Assembly: GCF_040529335.1 (NCBI RefSeq)
Contig: NZ_CP159534.1
Location: 8,308,001-8,372,000, forward strand
DNA from: Streptomyces sp. HUAS MG91
Lineage (GTDB): Bacteria; Actinomycetota; Actinomycetes; Streptomycetales; Streptomycetaceae
DNA length: 64,000 nucleotides
Direction: 5' to 3'
Part shown: positions 26,227 through 34,613 of the stretch, piece after piece
Layout of the letters: each line of letters begins with the position of its first letter
How positions within the stretch are numbered: the first letter of the stretch is position 1
Translations under genes and position numbers: made by a program
Notes under the pieces: model-generated
What the model was told of the DNA's origin: nothing
The model's input: only the letters and a program-made list of their open reading frames with translations
The model's database searches: none

Positions 26227-27591
26227 TCAGGCGCCGCTGGCGTCCAGCATCTCGTCGCGCTCGACGAGCTTCACGCGCTCGCGGGCCTGCGGCTCGCCGA
26301 GCGCCCGCTCGGCGGCGTCGAGCCGGTGCCAGCCCTCCCACGTCGTGTAGCGGACGCCCCGGTCACCGAGGTACGCGTCGACGGCCTCCGGCGCCGGGGA
26401 CGCCGGGGTGTGCAGCCGGCCGGCGGCGAAGTCCTCCAGGAGGCTGCCCACGGTCTCGTTGGCGTCTCCCTTGGTGTGACCGATCAGGCCGATCGGGCCA
26501 CGCCGGATCCAGCCGGTGACGTACGTGGACGCCAGGTGGTCCCCGCTGTCCTCGATGACCCGGCCGGCCTCGTCGGGAACGGTGCCGGAGGCCACGTCCC
26601 AGGGCAGCTTGGGCAGTTCGTCGGAGAGGTAGCCGACCGCGCGGTAGACCGCAGTGACGTCCCAGTCGGTGTGTGTGCCGGTGCCCTTGACGTTGCCCGT
26701 GCCGTCCAGCTCGGTGCGCTCCGTGCGCAGACCGACGACCCGGCCGTCCTCGCCGAGGATCTCGCTCGGCGACTCGAAGAAGTGCAGGAACAGCTTGTGC
26801 GGCCGCTCGCCGACGTCGCGGATCGCCCAGTTCTCCAGCGTCTTGGCGACCATGTCGGCCTGCTTGTTGCCCCGCCGGGTGGCGATGGAGCCCTCGTCGT
26901 AGTCGATGTCCTCGGGGTTGACGATGACCTCGATGGTGGGGGAGTGGTCCAGCTCGCGCAGCTCCATGGGGCTGAACTTCGCCTGCGCGGGACCGCGCCG
27001 CCCGAACACGTGGATCTCCTTGGCCCGGCTGGCCTTGAGCCCGTCGTACACGTTCGCCGGGATCTCGGTCGGCAGCAGCTCGTCGGCGGTCTTGGCGAGG
27101 ATGCGGGCGACGTCGAGCGCCACGTTGCCGACGCCGAGCACGGCGACCTTCTCGGCCTCCAGCGGCCAGGTCCTGGGCACGTCGGGGTGCCCGTCGTACC
27201 AGGAGACGAAGTCCGCCGCGCCGTAGGAACCGTCCAGCTCGATCCCCGGGATGCCGAGCGCGCGGTCGGCGGTCGCGCCGGTCGAGAAGATCACCGCGTC
27301 GTAGAACGACCGCAGGGTGTCGAGGTCGATGTCACGGGGGTAGTCGACGTTGCCGAAGAGGCGGATCTGCGGCTTGTCGAGGACCTGGTGCAGGGCGGTG
27401 ACGATGCCCTTGATCCGGGGGTGGTCGGGAGCCACGCCGTAGCGGATCAGGCCGAAGGGGGCCGGCATGCGCTCGAAGAGGTCGATGGACACCCCGGGTT
27501 CGACGGCCGTCGCGGACTTCAGCAGTGCGTCAGCGGCGTAGATACCGGCCGGGCCGGCGCCGACGATGGCGACCCGCAGAGGGCGAGGCAT
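26227..27591 (-). CDS. fprA: Ferredoxin/adrenodoxin-NADP+ reductase, FprA type
   Basis: A 454-residue flavoprotein homologous to mycobacterial FprA and adrenodoxin reductase. The FAD-binding motif is VAIVGAGPAGIYAADALL at about 7-24, and the NADP-binding motif is VAVLGVGNVALDVARIL with the following FGRRGPAQAKFSP. The C-terminal TGWIRRGPIGLIGHTKGDANETV segment is characteristic of the family. It passes electrons from NADPH to ferredoxins that serve P450s and Fe-S pathways. A candidate iron box lies 47-65 bases upstream, and a strong terminator follows, so it is probably monocistronic. Confidence 0.95.
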   Translation of the reverse strand: MPRPLRVAIVGAGPAGIYAADALLKSATAVEPGVSIDLFERMPAPFGLIRYGVAPDHPRIKGIVTALHQVLDKPQIRLFGNVDYPRDIDLDTLRSFYDAVIFSTGATADRALGIPGIELDGSYGAADFVSWYDGHPDVPRTWPLEAEKVAVLGVGNVALDVARILAKTADELLPTEIPANVYDGLKASRAKEIHVFGRRGPAQAKFSPMELRELDHSPTIEVIVNPEDIDYDEGSIATRRGNKQADMVAKTLENWAIRDVGERPHKLFLHFFESPSEILGEDGRVVGLRTERTELDGTGNVKGTGTHTDWDVTAVYRAVGYLSDELPKLPWDVASGTVPDEAGRVIEDSGDHLASTYVTGWIRRGPIGLIGHTKGDANETVGSLLEDFAAGRLHTPASPAPEAVDAYLGDRGVRYTTWEGWHRLDAAERALGEPQARERVKLVERDEMLDASGA

Positions 27592-27637
27592 GGTGAGGTT
27601 CCCTTCGAGTGGGGCGGGTGGTGCTCGAAGAGAATCT

Positions 27638-27656
27638 TAAAGTAAGGCAAGCCTTA
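27638..27656. promoter_or_regulatory. Candidate iron box (DmdR/IdeR-like)
   Basis: The 19-mer TAAAGTAAGGCAAGCCTTA agrees with TTAGGTTAGGCTAACCTAA at 13 of 19 positions and has symmetric TAAGGC/GCCTTA arms. Its position just upstream of fprA fits iron-dependent repression by a DtxR-family protein. Confidence 0.5.
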
Positions 27657-27679
27657 GTTGATAGGCGGGTCCTGTCTAT

Positions 27680-27706
27680 GACCCCATAAGTATCGGTTAT
27701 GGGGTC
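27680..27706 (-). terminator. Terminator overlapping the end of the blaB-like gene
   Basis: Arms GACCCCATAA (27680-27689) and TTATGGGGTC (27697-27706) around GTATCGG. The TAA stop of the gene is in the arm. Confidence 0.7.
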
Positions 27707-28668
27707 GATCGGTCTTCCTTTGGGGCCGGATCGGGCCCTCCCGGGAAGCCGTGCACGGCCACGCGGGCGCGCCGCCTGAGGTGGTCGCGCAGGGCGCGGG
27801 CGGCCTGTCCCATCAGGGCCTCCGCGCCGGGCTGGACCCCGGCGGGGACCAGGGACTCGGTGAGCACCACGACGGCGAAGCGCTGCCCGTCCAGGTGCTC
27901 GACGACCCCCGCCTCGTGCCGGAGATTGAGCAGCGTGCCGGTCTTGGAGGACCAGACGGTCGCGTCCGAACTGAAGTCCGGGGCGAGGCGGTGCCGGATC
28001 AGATTGTGCCGCATCAGCTCCCGCACCCGGGCGGCCGTGCCACTCGGCACCGCCGACGGCAGCCACATCGCCTCCAGCAGATCCGCCCAGGCGCGGGCGG
28101 TGCCGGTGTTGGCCCGGCTGGTGTCGAGCTGCGGGACGCGGTGGCCGCGTCCCGCCGTGCTCGCCCCGATCGCCAGCGCGTGCGCGAGATGCGCCTGGCC
28201 GGGTTCCAGCCGCTCCTGCGGCGTCTCGGTCAGCTCCTCGGTGCGGTGCCGCACGGTGATCCCGGTCAGGTTCCAGGCGCGCAGCCGCGCCGTGACCGCG
28301 TCCGGCGGGGTGAGGTCGAACAGCGCGTCGGCCGCCCGGCCGTCGCTGACGCACGTACTCAGGTACAGAAGATCGTCGAGGGCGACGCGGGCCGGGTGCC
28401 GGAAGCGGCTCAGGCCCGTCGGGCCGGCCGTGGTGATCCGCCCTGGCGCGACCTCGACGGCCTGCGCGCCGTCCAGCTCACCGCGCCGGATCCGGTCCGC
28501 CGTGGCCAGCGCCAGCGGCACCTTCACCAGGGAGGCGGACGGGAGCGGCACGTCCGGGTCGATGCCGATCTCCTCGCCCGTCCCGAGGTCGCGGACGAGG
28601 AGGCTGGCGCGGAGCCCGCCGTCGGTCAGCTCCTCGCGCAGCGTGCGCAGGAGAGCTTCGGTGGTCAT
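27697..28668 (-). CDS. blaB: BlaB-like penicillin-recognising regulatory protein
   Basis: A 323-residue protein with the serine beta-lactamase fold but no signal peptide or membrane segment. It has S46-L-V-K49, S108-D-G110 and K242-T-G motifs. The Glu166 region of class A beta-lactamases is not recognisable. In Streptomyces cacaoi, BlaB has the same features (cytosolic, SxxK and SDG/KTG motifs) and is needed with BlaA to induce the beta-lactamase gene blaL. The gene overlaps the LysR gene by 4 bases (ATGA) and lies divergent from a class A beta-lactamase, the same arrangement. It could instead be an ordinary esterase or lactamase. Confidence 0.88.
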   Translation of the reverse strand: MTTEALLRTLREELTDGGLRASLLVRDLGTGEEIGIDPDVPLPSASLVKVPLALATADRIRRGELDGAQAVEVAPGRITTAGPTGLSRFRHPARVALDDLLYLSTCVSDGRAADALFDLTPPDAVTARLRAWNLTGITVRHRTEELTETPQERLEPGQAHLAHALAIGASTAGRGHRVPQLDTSRANTGTARAWADLLEAMWLPSAVPSGTAARVRELMRHNLIRHRLAPDFSSDATVWSSKTGTLLNLRHEAGVVEHLDGQRFAVVVLTESLVPAGVQPGAEALMGQAARALRDHLRRRARVAVHGFPGGPDPAPKEDRSTP

Positions 28669-29600
28669 GCGCCGACTCCTTCGTGGGGCGGGGCGGGTAC
28701 GAGGTCCGGACGTTCCGCACCTTCGGCGGCGGTGTCGGCGCCGAGGCACCGGCCGAGTCGCACACCGAGCCGGGTCAGCGCAGGCGGGGGAGTGGTGTGC
28801 GCCGCCGTGCGCAGCACATAGCCGCGCAACGGTGTGAACTCTCCCATCGGCCGCCAGTGCAGCCCCAGCGCGCGGGCCTGGACCATGGAGCACAGCAGCA
28901 GATCGGGCGCCGCGTGCACCTCGGCCGCTGCCGTGGTCAGGTCCTTCGCCCGCGCCAGCTGCGCGGGGCGCAGCCCGACCGCGTCGCGCAGCCGGGCCAG
29001 CGGATCCCGCACGTGCGGGACGTCGTCCTCCGGCTGGAGCCAGACCTTGCGGGCGGGGCCGCGCCCGGTGCGCCCCAGGCGCAGCGTCTCCACGTGGAGG
29101 TATCCCTCGCCCGGATCCCCGGCGGCGGCCAGGCCGAGCGGAACCTGCCACACCGCCTCGGCCGCGGGCACCGCGAGCAGAGCCGCCCGGACCCGTCCGG
29201 CGAGCAGCAACTCGGCGCGTCGGGCCGGTGGTTCGGTACGGGGTTCCAGAGCGATCCCGAGCCCGCGGGCATCGGCGATCAGCCGGGCGAGACCGCTCGT
29301 CGTGCAGATGTCCGGCACGGCCAGCCGCCAGGGTCTGCGGTGCGCGGCCGCCGCCTCGTGCAGCAGACCGTCCGCGTCCTCGACGAGCCGCCGGGCGTGC
29401 GGCAGCATCTCGCGGCCGAAGGGGGTGAGGACCGCCCGCCGCACCGTCCGCTCGAACAGCCGCGCCCCCAGCAGCTCTTCGAGCGCGGCGACCCGGCGAC
29501 TGGCGACCGGCTGGGAGACACCGGCGGCCGCCGCGCCGTCGGTGAACCCGTGGTGGTCGCTGACGCTGACGAAGGCGCGACATGCTCCGAGCAGATCCAC
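28665..29600 (-). CDS. blaA: LysR-family regulator, BlaA-like
   Basis: A 311-residue LysR protein. The N-terminal helix-turn-helix reads [31 protein letters not shown], followed by a periplasmic-binding-protein-like effector domain. Start is GTG at 29600. It is the first gene of a coupled pair with the BlaB-like protein and diverges from the beta-lactamase gene with 193 bases between them. This fits BlaA, the activator of blaL in S. cacaoi. A dyad with LysR T-N11-A spacing lies 12 bases upstream. Confidence 0.9.
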   Translation of the reverse strand: MDLLGACRAFVSVSDHHGFTDGAAAAGVSQPVASRRVAALEELLGARLFERTVRRAVLTPFGREMLPHARRLVEDADGLLHEAAAAHRRPWRLAVPDICTTSGLARLIADARGLGIALEPRTEPPARRAELLLAGRVRAALLAVPAAEAVWQVPLGLAAAGDPGEGYLHVETLRLGRTGRGPARKVWLQPEDDVPHVRDPLARLRDAVGLRPAQLARAKDLTTAAAEVHAAPDLLLCSMVQARALGLHWRPMGEFTPLRGYVLRTAAHTTPPPALTRLGVRLGRCLGADTAAEGAERPDLVPAPPHEGVGA

Positions 29601-29611
29601 CCGGCCACTCT

Positions 29612-29626
29612 ATGCGGATCCGGCAT
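29612..29626. promoter_or_regulatory. Candidate LysR (BlaA) operator
   Basis: ATGCGGATCCGGCAT is an imperfect dyad with ATGC/GCAT ends and a T-N11-A pattern, 12 bases upstream of the blaA-like start in the divergent intergenic region. Confidence 0.4.
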
Positions 29627-29793
29627 GGAAACCGCGGCGAGTGCATTGGCCGACGAACCGCCCGACCGGCGAGGGTGTCCGACAGGGCGTCACCGATGCC
29701 CCGGCCGGGGCCCGTTCGGGGCACGGGCCGTCCGTACCCTGCGCCGGGATCCGCCGCGATCCCCGGCCGGGGCCCGTCGAAGGGACTCGACCG

Positions 29794-30783
29794 ATGCAGC
29801 ACCACCGACCGAGCCGTCGCCGATCCGCCGGTGCCGGCCGGGCCGTTCTGGCCGCCTGTGCGGCTCTGGCCGTCCTGTCCACGACGGGCTGCGGCCAGGA
29901 CGGCCGGACCGGATCCGGCGGAGCGGCCACCACCACCACCACCACGGCGGCCGCCGACCGATCCGGGAGCACTTCCGGGCGCGACGCCGCGAAGGACGCG
30001 TTCGCCCGCCTGGAGCGCACCTACGGGGCGCACCTCGGCCTCTACGCCCTCGACACCGGCAGCGGCCGCGAGGTCGCCTGGAACGACGAACGGCGCTTCT
30101 CCTACAACTCGACCGTCAAGTCCTTCCTGGCCGCCGCCGTCCTGAAGAAGAACGGCAGCGACGGCATGGACCGCGTCCTGCACTACGACCGCGCCGACGT
30201 CATCGAGAACTCACCCGTCAGCGAGAAGCACGTGGACACCGGCATGAGCCTGCGCGCGCTGTGCGACGCCGCCGTCCGCTACAGCGACAACACCGCGGCC
30301 AACGTCCTGTTCGACGACCTCGGCGGCCCCGGCCGCCTGGGCACGTTCCTCAAGAAGGAACTCGGCGACGGGATCACCCGCACCGACCGCGTCGAGCCCT
30401 TCCTGAGCCGCTGGAGCCCGGGGGAGCGGCACGACACCTCGACTCCCCGGCGGATGGCGGCCGACCTGCGCGAACTGGTCCTCGGCGACACCCTGCCCAC
30501 CGCCGAGCGGCGCACGCTGACGGCCTGGTTGCGGGCCAACACCACGGGCGACACGACCATCCGCGCCGGGGTGCCGGAGGGCTGGATCGTCGGGGACAAG
30601 ACCGGCACCGGTTCCTACTTCGGCGCGCGTGATGACATCGCGGTCGTCTGGCCGCCCGGCCGCAAGCCGCTCGTGATGGCGATCCTGACCTACCGCGACG
30701 GTGCCAAGGACATCAAGGCCGACGACAAGCTCCTGGCCGACGCGGCGAAGGCGGCGGTCACCGCCCTCGGCGCGGAGCACTGA
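29794..30783 (+). CDS. blaL: Class A beta-lactamase, exported
   Basis: A 329-residue precursor of a class A beta-lactamase, which hydrolyses penicillins outside the membrane. Motifs are complete: S106-T-V-K109, S164-D-N, E201 in RVEPFL (general base of the omega loop) and K269-T-G. The N-terminal signal sequence ends near LSTTGC, where C33 could be lipidated, although the -3 residue is not the usual Leu, so secretion without lipid is possible. A Thr-rich linker follows. Divergent blaA/blaB-like genes suggest induction by beta-lactams. Confidence 0.95.
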   Translation: MQHHRPSRRRSAGAGRAVLAACAALAVLSTTGCGQDGRTGSGGAATTTTTTAAADRSGSTSGRDAAKDAFARLERTYGAHLGLYALDTGSGREVAWNDERRFSYNSTVKSFLAAAVLKKNGSDGMDRVLHYDRADVIENSPVSEKHVDTGMSLRALCDAAVRYSDNTAANVLFDDLGGPGRLGTFLKKELGDGITRTDRVEPFLSRWSPGERHDTSTPRRMAADLRELVLGDTLPTAERRTLTAWLRANTTGDTTIRAGVPEGWIVGDKTGTGSYFGARDDIAVVWPPGRKPLVMAILTYRDGAKDIKADDKLLADAAKAAVTALGAEH

Positions 30784-31132
30784 CGGCCCGCCGCGACACG
30801 GCCGGCACGTTCGGACGACCGTCAACCGGCGAACCCGGCTCTCAGTCGTAAGGAGTGCATCCAAGAACCCCTTGAGTGCCGTACCGGTTGATCCGGCGAG
30901 AGCGCGCGGTTCACCGCCAGGGACGGCGGGGTGGTGCACAGCCGGCCGCGGGCTCGGCGTCGGTCCGGCGTGCGCATCCCCTCGGGCCGGACCCGGCGCC
31001 GCGCGGCGGCCCGACCGTGGTGGGCCGGGTCGCCGCGTTCATCATGTGAGCTGTGGATCCACGGATGCGTGAACCCGCGGGATGTGCGTTGACAGCCCGT
31101 GCCGTGATCCACCCGGGCAGGTTGGACTGCGC
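30784..31132. other. Non-coding stretch
   Basis: No credible gene, RNA or clear hairpin is visible between the beta-lactamase and the small gene at 31133. Confidence 0.5.
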
Positions 31133-31342
31133 ATGGACGACGAGCTGAACCGTTTCTCTCACCGGGACTACGCGCGCCTCACGGACGCGTACTGGCTGGA
31201 CGCCCCGCACTGCGCCGACGGCCTGTGCGCGTGCCCGCTCGACCACGACGAGCCACGCGACCTCGAAGGCCTCGCACGCCTGGTCATGCTCGGCGCCGCG
31301 GCCGGCACCATCGCCGTCGGCGTCGTCCGCGCGCTGAGATGA
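31133..31342 (+). CDS. Small Cys-containing protein with C-terminal membrane helix
   Basis: A 69-residue protein starting DDELNRFSHRDYARLTDAYW after Met. Three Cys lie in PHCADGLCACPLDHDEP and a hydrophobic C-terminal helix reads LVMLGAAAGTIAVGVVRAL. The pattern CxxxxCxC could bind metal, which is inference. The ribosome site is weak, so the gene is probable but not certain. A strong terminator hairpin follows immediately, which supports a real transcript. Confidence 0.6.
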   Translation: MDDELNRFSHRDYARLTDAYWLDAPHCADGLCACPLDHDEPRDLEGLARLVMLGAAAGTIAVGVVRALR

Positions 31343-31343
31343 C

Positions 31344-31375
31344 GTGCCCCTGGGCGGGGTCCGGGCCCAGGGGCA
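31344..31375 (+). terminator. Hairpin terminator after the small gene
   Basis: Arms GTGCCCCTGGGC and GCCCAGGGGCAC around 8 bases, starting two bases after the stop at 31342. Confidence 0.8.
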
Positions 31376-31444
31376 CGCTCCCCATGTGCCCCCGACACCC
31401 GCACGCACACCGGGCGGGCCCCTCGGGGGGTTACCCGGAACGGT

Positions 31445-32641
31445 TCAGTGCCGGGCGTTCCCCGGCACCGCGATCTGCCGCTCGGACCAGGACGCCTTGG
31501 TGGTGGCGGAGTAGTCGACCGCCGTGCCCGCCTTCAGCCCGGCCTCCCGGGCCCTGGCCGACGGCTCGGTGAGCAGGGTCTCGTCGGCGAGCAGTTCACC
31601 GGTGGACGGGTCGACGACGAGCCGCTCCCGGACGGTGCCCAGCGGGGTGCGGTTCGTCACCGGGAACGTGACGCCGACGCCCTTGCGCCCCAGCGGATCG
31701 CTGACGCCGTCGCTCAGCCGCACACCGGGCAGATCCGCCATCACCCGGTAGGCGGCGGCCCGGACACCCGGCTCCACCGGCATGGTGACGAGGTCGGCCG
31801 CGACGCGCAGCAGCCACGCAGCACGCCCGGAGCCCTGCCCGGCAGTGCCGTCCTGCGCGTGCAGCCGCTCCAGCAGCTGCCGCAACGCGGGTGTCTCGGT
31901 GGGCAGTTGACGCAGTTCCTTGTACGTGACATTGCGCGGGCCGAGGGCATAGATCCTGTCGCCGAGGGCGGTCCGGTCGACGGTCGGCCGCCCGGTGCCC
32001 AAGGTGTACGCACGTCGCGGGCCGTCCTCCCTCAGCGAGGCGGCGGCCTCGACCGTGCCCGGCGATCCCGCCTCCCGCCAGCGCGCCTTGTCCGCCGCAG
32101 TCCGGGGCTCGACGGTGGAGTTCAGGCCGGAGACCAGCAGACTGTCCGTCCCCTTGCGCACGCCCACCGACCACCGGGACGACGCGGCGTCGCGCACGGC
32201 GAACAGCTGCCCGGCCTTCCCTGCGACGTCCACGATCTCCGATCGGGTCTCGGTCTGCCAGTACGTGCCCTCGGAGGGCGCCGCCTCCGCCTTCGTGGCC
32301 GCGCTGAGCAGCACGAGCCGGGCGTCGGTCACGGCAGTCGCGGAGGTGCGCGGTCCGGCTTCGGGCCGCCCGTCCGGCGACTGCCCGTCGAGGCTCGTCA
32401 CGACCACCGCGGTCGCGGCGACGGCCGTGAGAGCCGCGACCGCGCCGAGCGGCTTCAGCGCCAGGCGGCCGCGCGGCGACGGCGCGGAGCCCCGCTCCGG
32501 GACCTCGGCGAGGATGCGGGCCAGGTCCTCGCGCTGCCGGGGCCCGCCGGCCAGGCGGGCCGGGTCCAGTTCGTCGGGCCGTGCGGCGGCGAGGGCTCGC
32601 AGGGCGTCGGGGCGCCCGGTGGTGTCCTTGCTCGTCTTCAC
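31445..32641 (-). CDS. CU044_5270-family membrane protein, sigma-factor partner
   Basis: A 398-residue protein with one membrane helix (LGAVAALTAVAATAVVVTS, about 68-86), a cytosolic N-terminus and a large extracytoplasmic C-terminal domain. The layout is that of CU044_5270 proteins, which are usually encoded next to ECF sigma factors and may act as membrane-bound regulators. GTG at 32641 overlaps the sigma factor stop as GTGA. No zinc anti-sigma HxxxCxxC motif is present, so the mode of control is unknown. Confidence 0.88.
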   Translation of the reverse strand: MKTSKDTTGRPDALRALAAARPDELDPARLAGGPRQREDLARILAEVPERGSAPSPRGRLALKPLGAVAALTAVAATAVVVTSLDGQSPDGRPEAGPRTSATAVTDARLVLLSAATKAEAAPSEGTYWQTETRSEIVDVAGKAGQLFAVRDAASSRWSVGVRKGTDSLLVSGLNSTVEPRTAADKARWREAGSPGTVEAAASLREDGPRRAYTLGTGRPTVDRTALGDRIYALGPRNVTYKELRQLPTETPALRQLLERLHAQDGTAGQGSGRAAWLLRVAADLVTMPVEPGVRAAAYRVMADLPGVRLSDGVSDPLGRKGVGVTFPVTNRTPLGTVRERLVVDPSTGELLADETLLTEPSARAREAGLKAGTAVDYSATTKASWSERQIAVPGNARH

Positions 32642-33195
32642 GTCAGTGCTCCTTTGTGGTCGCTGAGGTGGGCGGCGCGCGCGTCCGGCGCCGACGGCGC
32701 GGACACCGTCTGCAGCGCCTTCTCCAGGCGGCGCCGGGCCCGGTGCAGCCGGACGGTGAGCGTCGCCGTGGCGCAGCCCATGACCCGTGCGGCCTGTTTC
32801 GCGGTCAGCCCGTGCCAGGCGAGCAGGGTCAGCAGTTCCCGGTCGGCGTCCGACAGGCTCGCCAGGGCCTGTAGCGCCGCCTCCCGGTCGGTCACGTCCG
32901 CCGCGATGTCACCGGTGTCCGCCCCGCCGCCCCGCCCGATCCGCCGGGCCTCCTCGGCGGCCACCGCGTACTGATGGCTGTCCCGGCGGCGTAGTTCGCG
33001 CACCAGATTGCGCGCCACCCCGAGCAGCCAGGGCAGCGCGGGCCGCGGGATGTCCCGCACCCGCCGCCAGGCGACCGTGAAGGTCTCGCTGGTGATGTCC
33101 TCGCCCACCTGGCGGCCCACCAGGCTGGTGGCATAGGCGAGGACGCGCGGATAGCACTCCTCGTACATCTCCCGAAAGCGTTGCGCCTGTGTCAC
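32638..33195 (-). CDS. ECF RNA polymerase sigma factor
   Basis: A 185-residue sigma-70 ECF protein. Region 2 is seen in RFREMYEECYPRVLAYATSLVGRQVGEDITSETF and region 4 in LTAKQAARVMGCATATLTVRLHRARRRLEKAL. GTG at 33195 is chosen because GAGGGGA lies 6 bases upstream, and a slightly longer frame exists. It is coupled to the CU044_5270 gene. It should direct transcription of a small regulon in response to an envelope signal, which is inferred from the partner. Confidence 0.93.
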   Translation of the reverse strand: MTQAQRFREMYEECYPRVLAYATSLVGRQVGEDITSETFTVAWRRVRDIPRPALPWLLGVARNLVRELRRRDSHQYAVAAEEARRIGRGGGADTGDIAADVTDREAALQALASLSDADRELLTLLAWHGLTAKQAARVMGCATATLTVRLHRARRRLEKALQTVSAPSAPDARAAHLSDHKGALT

Positions 33196-33296
33196 GCGCC
33201 GTCCCCTCGTGTCGGTGCTTACGCCGAGCAATGCGCGTGACGGCCCACTTCTTACAGGACGCGGGAAAATTTATCGGGCGACGGGATCGGCAGGAT

Positions 33297-33447
33297 GTTG
33301 GGAAGCGTCGGCCGGCGAGCGGGCCGAGGACTTCGTCGCCGGGGCCGACGTCGTCCCAGAATCCCGGGGCATGGAGCCACGGTCGAGCTGGAACCGGCCG
33401 CAGGCGGCCCACGTCTCGGCGTTGTCGGGGTGCGGTGTGATGCTCAT
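33297..33447 (-). pseudogene. Frameshifted small gene remnant
   Basis: Minus-strand frame from ATG 33447 encodes a protein-like start, MSITPHPDNAETWAACGRFQ and on to LDRGSM. The following residues continue naturally only in the next frame as PGFWDDVGPGDEVLGPLAGRR. A one-base change near 33370 would join the two. Both halves look like real protein, but the product is not recognised and the 3' end seems truncated. Alternatively it is chance. Confidence 0.35.
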
Positions 33448-33533
33448 CCTCCGGTTCTGGCGGGAGGCGCGTCCGGTCAAACCCCGAGGTCCGAGGCGGT
33501 CGAGTGGGTTCCCGGACGTGCCGAAGAACACCC

Positions 33534-33563
33534 TTGACACTCGCGCCCCACTGAACTCATAGT
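33534..33563 (+). promoter_or_regulatory. Promoter of the IclR regulator gene
   Basis: TTGACA (33534-33539) and CATAGT (33558-33563) with 18 bases between them form one of the clearest vegetative-type promoters in the window. Transcription would begin at about 33570, at the edge of the operator palindrome. Confidence 0.7.
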
Positions 33564-33569
33564 TCTCGC

Positions 33570-33598
33570 CGCTGAGCGCAACGGCGTTGCGCTCAGCG
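33570..33598. promoter_or_regulatory. Operator-like palindrome upstream of the IclR gene
   Basis: Perfect 13-base arms CGCTGAGCGCAAC and GTTGCGCTCAGCG around GGC, overlapping the predicted transcription start. Position and length suit autoregulation by the IclR-family protein encoded next. Confidence 0.65.
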
Positions 33599-33631
33599 CA
33601 CCGGACGCAGGCGACGGAAAGGAGCGAGGCG

Positions 33632-34471
33632 ATGCCGGCAGCACAGGCGAACGGCGCGACCGCCGACGAAACCGCCCACCAGGCGGACCGGCCCGACGAG
33701 GCCGACGCGCTCGCCCCACCGCAACCCGGCGTCCTTCAGGGGGCCGACCGCGCCCTGCTCGCCCTGCTGTCGTTCACCGAGCGGCGCCCCGAGTGGGGCG
33801 TCAGCGAGATGGCGCGCCGGCACGGCTGGGACAAGGCGGTCGCCCAGCGCATCCTCACCACGCTGGCCTCCCGCTCCTTCCTGACCTGCGACACCACCAC
33901 CCGCCGCTACCGGCTCGGCCCCGCCGTCTCCCGGCTGGCCCGCGCCGGTGAACACAGCGGGGTGCTGCCGTCGCTGGTCCGGCCGATCCTCGCGGCACTC
34001 CTGCGCGAGACCGGCGAGAGCGTGGTGCTGAACGTGCCGCAGGGCGCCGGATACCGGTGCGCCGCCGCCGTCGACGGAACCGGCCCGGTCCGCTACACCG
34101 CGATCGTCGGCGCCGTGATGCCGGGCCACGCGGGCGCCTCCGGCCACGCCATCTTCGCCCACTACCCCGAGGCGGAGCTCCGGCGCCTGTTCGGAGCCAC
34201 CCCGCTCCAGCGTTTCAACGACCACACCGTCACCGACCTCGACGCCCTCCTGACCCGGTACGCCGACGTGCGCGCCCAGGGGCACAGCGTCAGCCACGGC
34301 GAGTACGACGAAGCCGTCGCCGCCGTGTCCGCCCCGGTGTTCCAGGCCGGCACCATCGCCGCCTCGCTCACCGTCATCGGCCCCGCGCACCGCGTCACCC
34401 GCGCCACCGACCGCATCACCGAACTCGTCCGGGCCGGAGCCGAGGAGGCCACGGCCGCCTTCGGCTCCTGA
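33632..34471 (+). CDS. IclR-family transcriptional regulator
   Basis: A 279-residue IclR regulator. After a disordered N-terminus, the winged helix comprises RALLALLSFTERRPEWGVSEMARRHGWDKAVAQRILTTLASRSFL, and an IclR effector domain follows (GESVVLNVPQGAG, AGASGHAIFAHYPE, GYSV-like GHSVSHGEYDEAVAAVSAPVF). ATG at 33632 has GAAAGGAG upstream. It is followed on the same strand by a peptide transporter and two peptidases, which it probably controls. Confidence 0.93.
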   Translation: MPAAQANGATADETAHQADRPDEADALAPPQPGVLQGADRALLALLSFTERRPEWGVSEMARRHGWDKAVAQRILTTLASRSFLTCDTTTRRYRLGPAVSRLARAGEHSGVLPSLVRPILAALLRETGESVVLNVPQGAGYRCAAAVDGTGPVRYTAIVGAVMPGHAGASGHAIFAHYPEAELRRLFGATPLQRFNDHTVTDLDALLTRYADVRAQGHSVSHGEYDEAVAAVSAPVFQAGTIAASLTVIGPAHRVTRATDRITELVRAGAEEATAAFGS

Positions 34472-34613
34472 CCCGGCCCGGCGGCACCGACCGCCGGACC
34501 ACACGCCCGTACGACGTGACCCGCACCGGAGTACGCGGCTTGCCGCTGCCTGCCCGAAAAGTCCCGCCCCGGACCCCGTTCCGGAGTGGGCCCACCCACC
34601 AAGGGGTGTTCCC

